From Domibacillus sp. DTU_2020_1001157_1_SI_ALB_TIR_016 (GTDB lineage Bacteria; Bacillota; Bacilli; Bacillales; Domibacillaceae): DNA of 64,000 bases. The notes under the pieces were generated by a model. That model searched no databases. It was given only the letters and a program-made list of their open reading frames with translations, and was not told the DNA's origin. Where the stretch lies: NCBI RefSeq assembly GCF_032341995.1, contig NZ_CP135439.1, positions 434,001-498,000 of the forward strand, read 5' to 3'. The position numbers and the translations under genes are program-made. Within the stretch, counting starts at the first letter, position 1, and each line of letters starts with the position of its first letter. This document shows, in pieces, positions 62,032 to 64,000 of this stretch.

Positions 62032-62651
62032 TTCAGCTTGCAGTAAAAAGAGGCCTGGACACGCTGGTTGCTCTAACGGCTTTAATCATGCTGTCTGGTG
62101 TCCTGTGTTTAATCAGTCTTGCGATCAAATTAGATTCAAAAGGGCCGGTTTTATTTAAGCAGGAACGGCTGGGCAAAGACGGGCGCGTTTTTTTGATTTA
62201 CAAGTTTAGAACCATGATTGTAGGAGCGGAAAGCAAAGGAAGAGGGATCTTTCAAAGTGAAAACGATGATCGTATCACCAAGGTAGGCCGGCTGCTGCGA
62301 AAAACGAGCCTTGATGAGTTGCCGCAGCTGTTTAATATTTTAAAAGGCGAAATGAGCTTTATCGGTCCGCGGCCGCCGCTGACGTACTACCCGTATCCGG
62401 CTGACGGCTATTCGGATGAACAGAAAATCCGCTTCCGCTTTTTGCCTGGCATGACAGGATACGCCCAGGTGATGGGGCGGAATTCATTAAGATGGGAGGA
62501 AAAAATCCACTACGACGTAGATTACGTGGACAATTACAGCCTTGGACTGGATTTGAAAATATTCATTTTAACGATTTATAAAATCGTCCAACAAGAGCAT
62601 GTGCATCATCCGGAGACGTCAGATTTAAAACAGGCCGACGAAAAAGTGTAA
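62028..62651 (+). CDS. epsL: EpsL-like undecaprenyl-phosphate sugar phosphotransferase
   Basis: 207 residues. Re-entrant membrane helix (about 10-32), then SKGPVLFKQERLGKDGRVF, KFRTM, ITKVGRLLRKTSLDELPQL and MSFIGPRPPL. The monotopic priming transferase for operon 2; by homology to PglC/EpsL it would transfer a di-N-acetyl-bacillosamine phosphate. Coupled to the EpsD-like gene by an ATGA overlap. Confidence 0.92.
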   Translation: MIQLAVKRGLDTLVALTALIMLSGVLCLISLAIKLDSKGPVLFKQERLGKDGRVFLIYKFRTMIVGAESKGRGIFQSENDDRITKVGRLLRKTSLDELPQLFNILKGEMSFIGPRPPLTYYPYPADGYSDEQKIRFRFLPGMTGYAQVMGRNSLRWEEKIHYDVDYVDNYSLGLDLKIFILTIYKIVQQEHVHHPETSDLKQADEKV

Positions 62652-62675
62652 CAGCAGAAAAAAGGAGGCATCTTT

Positions 62676-63764
62676 ATGATCGAGGAAACAACCGCCTACG
62701 AGCTGCTGAGCAGCAGGGAAGGGGACAGGTGGAACAGACTTGTAGAGTCATGCGAATCATATGATGTATTTTCTCTGGCAGATTACCTGGCGCTTTATGA
62801 ACAGCGCGGCGAAGGAAGTGCACGGCTGTTTGTTTACGAGGAAAGCAGCAATCGCTACGTGCTGTACCCGTTTCTGCTCCGGGATATTCCGGAGCGAGTA
62901 GGCGGGGAAACATATTTTGATATTATCACCCCTTACGGATACGGGGGGCCTCTTTATTCCGGCCGGGCTGCCAAAAACGATTTGGCCTTTAACAGGCGCT
63001 TCCGGGAAACATTCAGCCGCTATTGCCGGTTGGAAGGCATCGTGAGCGAATTTATCCGATTTCATCCCTATCAGGACAATGAGCAGGCAATTCAGGACCA
63101 CATGGTTGTGTCAGACGTGGGGGACATTGTCTACAATAACCTGCTTTTGCCCGAAGAAGACATTTGGGCCGATACCGCTCCAAGCAAAAAAAGGCGTATT
63201 AAGAAAAGTAAAAAAAATGGGGTCGCCGTCCAGTTTACAGAGGGAACAGACGTTACAGCAGCAGATATCGAAATGTTTCACACGATGTATACAGAAACGA
63301 TGGATAAAAAACATGCATCACCTTTTTATTACTTTCCACTTCCCTTTTTAAACAATTATTTTCAAGCGCTCGCGCCCTATATTACTCTGGCATGGTCCAT
63401 CCATGACGGTCAGCCCGTTGCTGCGAATCTTATTTTGAAGACGGGGGAATTTGCAACCATCCATTTGAGTGCGTCTGTAAAAGAGCATCTGCCGCTTTGC
63501 CCGAACTGCCGCCTGCGCTATGCATGCATTCTTTGGGCGAAAGAAAATGGATTTACGGTGCTGGACCACGGAGGAGGAAAAGAAAAAGGGGATTCCCTAT
63601 TTGCTTATAAAAGGCAATTTTCAAAGAATCTGCTTACGTACAAAACAGGTAAAAAAATTCATTTAACAGATATATACGAATCACTGGCCAGCCGGCTGCC
63701 CGGCCGACTTGAAAGGGAGAGGGCAGACTTTTTTCCGGAGTATCGTAAAGCCGCCTTACATTAG
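62676..63764 (+). CDS. FemAB/GNAT-fold acyltransferase
   Basis: 362 residues. Two tandem GNAT-like halves as in FemAB proteins and Acetyltransf_6: YDVFSLADYLALYEQ, YPFLLRDIPERV and, near the end, VLDHGGGKEKGDSLFAYKRQF. Proteins of this type attach amino acids or acyl groups to wall or polysaccharide sugars. As operon 2 lacks an EpsM-type acetyltransferase, it might modify the amino sugar, though that is speculation. RBS AAAGGAGG. Confidence 0.8.
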   Translation: MIEETTAYELLSSREGDRWNRLVESCESYDVFSLADYLALYEQRGEGSARLFVYEESSNRYVLYPFLLRDIPERVGGETYFDIITPYGYGGPLYSGRAAKNDLAFNRRFRETFSRYCRLEGIVSEFIRFHPYQDNEQAIQDHMVVSDVGDIVYNNLLLPEEDIWADTAPSKKRRIKKSKKNGVAVQFTEGTDVTAADIEMFHTMYTETMDKKHASPFYYFPLPFLNNYFQALAPYITLAWSIHDGQPVAANLILKTGEFATIHLSASVKEHLPLCPNCRLRYACILWAKENGFTVLDHGGGKEKGDSLFAYKRQFSKNLLTYKTGKKIHLTDIYESLASRLPGRLERERADFFPEYRKAALH

Positions 63765-63836
63765 GGGGCGAGCTAAGAAAAAGTAACGGAGCTGAAAGGA
63801 CCCACAACATTCACTGTACGGAAAGGGGAATGATCT

Positions 63837-64000
63837 ATGTTTTTAGTGAAGAAAAAACCAATGCTGACAGCGGGAAGCCTTTTGATTGCCTCAAGTGTAA
63901 TGGCGGGTTTCGCTTATAACAAAAAATATTCACCGGCGATTTGGTCGATTCATGTATCGAAGACGGACGTTCCCATCACCCGGCTGGATCAGGCGGCTGA
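63837..64000 (+). CDS. 3'-truncated exported or membrane protein (cut by the window)
   Basis: ATG 63837 follows AAAGGGG at good spacing and the frame is open to the right edge (54 codons visible). The visible part begins MFLVKKKPMLTAGSLLIASS, a basic start and hydrophobic stretch of a signal or anchor, followed by AYNKKYSPAIWSIHVSKTD. The function cannot be told from this fragment. It probably continues EPS operon 2 with a gap of about 70 bp. Confidence 0.65.
   Translation, partial: MFLVKKKPMLTAGSLLIASSVMAGFAYNKKYSPAIWSIHVSKTDVPITRLDQAA

Overview
The window comes from a low-to-mid G+C, endospore-forming member of the Bacillaceae/Bacillales. This rests on AGGAGG-type ribosome sites, frequent TTG and GTG starts, S-layer homology (SLH) surface proteins, a SinR-like regulator with GTTCTTT operators, two Rok-like repressors, 0A-box-like sites and an EAR (eps-associated) RNA. 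I do not assign a genus. Nearly everything here concerns the cell surface: wall-anchored proteins, two Wzx/Wzy-dependent exopolysaccharide (EPS) loci and the switches that control them.

Region 1 (1-11 kb): the 3' part of a superfamily I helicase gene and a partner gene, then five exported surface-protein genes (SLH-CAP, SLH-Ig, SH3b, and two neighbours that share an unrecognised C-terminal domain), a large SLH protein and a TetR regulator. The SLH-Ig gene has a c-di-GMP-I riboswitch.

Region 2 (11-17.7 kb): a small sigma factor gene flanked by structured RNA, then the conserved head of an EPS operon: Wzz-like modulator, BY-kinase, PHP phosphatase, EAR antitermination RNA with its terminator, EpsC-like dehydratase and GalU.

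Region 3 (17.7-34.5 kb): a visibly AT-richer, probably imported island. It carries a sugar transferase, an SDR protein, five GT4 glycosyltransferases, a UDP-HexNAc dehydrogenase and epimerase pair (uronic acid supply), Wzy, an acyltransferase and Wzx. It is studded with relics: an IS3-type transposase, 5'-truncated galE, an ISL3-type fragment, and an EpsM-like and possibly EpsN-like relic.

Region 4 (34.5-39.3 kb): small membrane and exported proteins, an SGNH-fold protein with altered catalytic residues, two tandem Rok-like repressors, three promoters of one shared design (0A-like box 40-42 bp upstream of the -10), a perfect SinR-type palindrome, and a second c-di-GMP-I riboswitch that leads into an unannotated 42-codon gene.

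Region 5 (39.3-49.5 kb): a chemoreceptor, an SLH phosphodiester glycosidase, a MacB-like ABC exporter, an SH3b-SGNH hydrolase and a subtilisin-like protease under a third c-di-GMP-I riboswitch.

Region 6 (49.5-64 kb): a divergent SinR-like gene, a sigma-A promoter bracketed by four SinR-type palindromes, and a second EPS operon (EpsC, EpsN, GalE, Wzz, GalU, Wzx, GT4, Wzy, GT4, GT4, EpsL-like priming transferase, FemAB/GNAT protein, and a cut-off last gene).

The most novel item is a three-copy intergenic element (2066-2171, 43982-44087, 47233-47359). GGCCGG cores sit every 20-21 bp, invert orientation at a constant 18-bp centre, and continue every 20-21 bp as CCGGCC. Together the window reads as a matrix and surface module in which c-di-GMP, a SinR-type repressor, Rok-type silencers and RNA antitermination meet.
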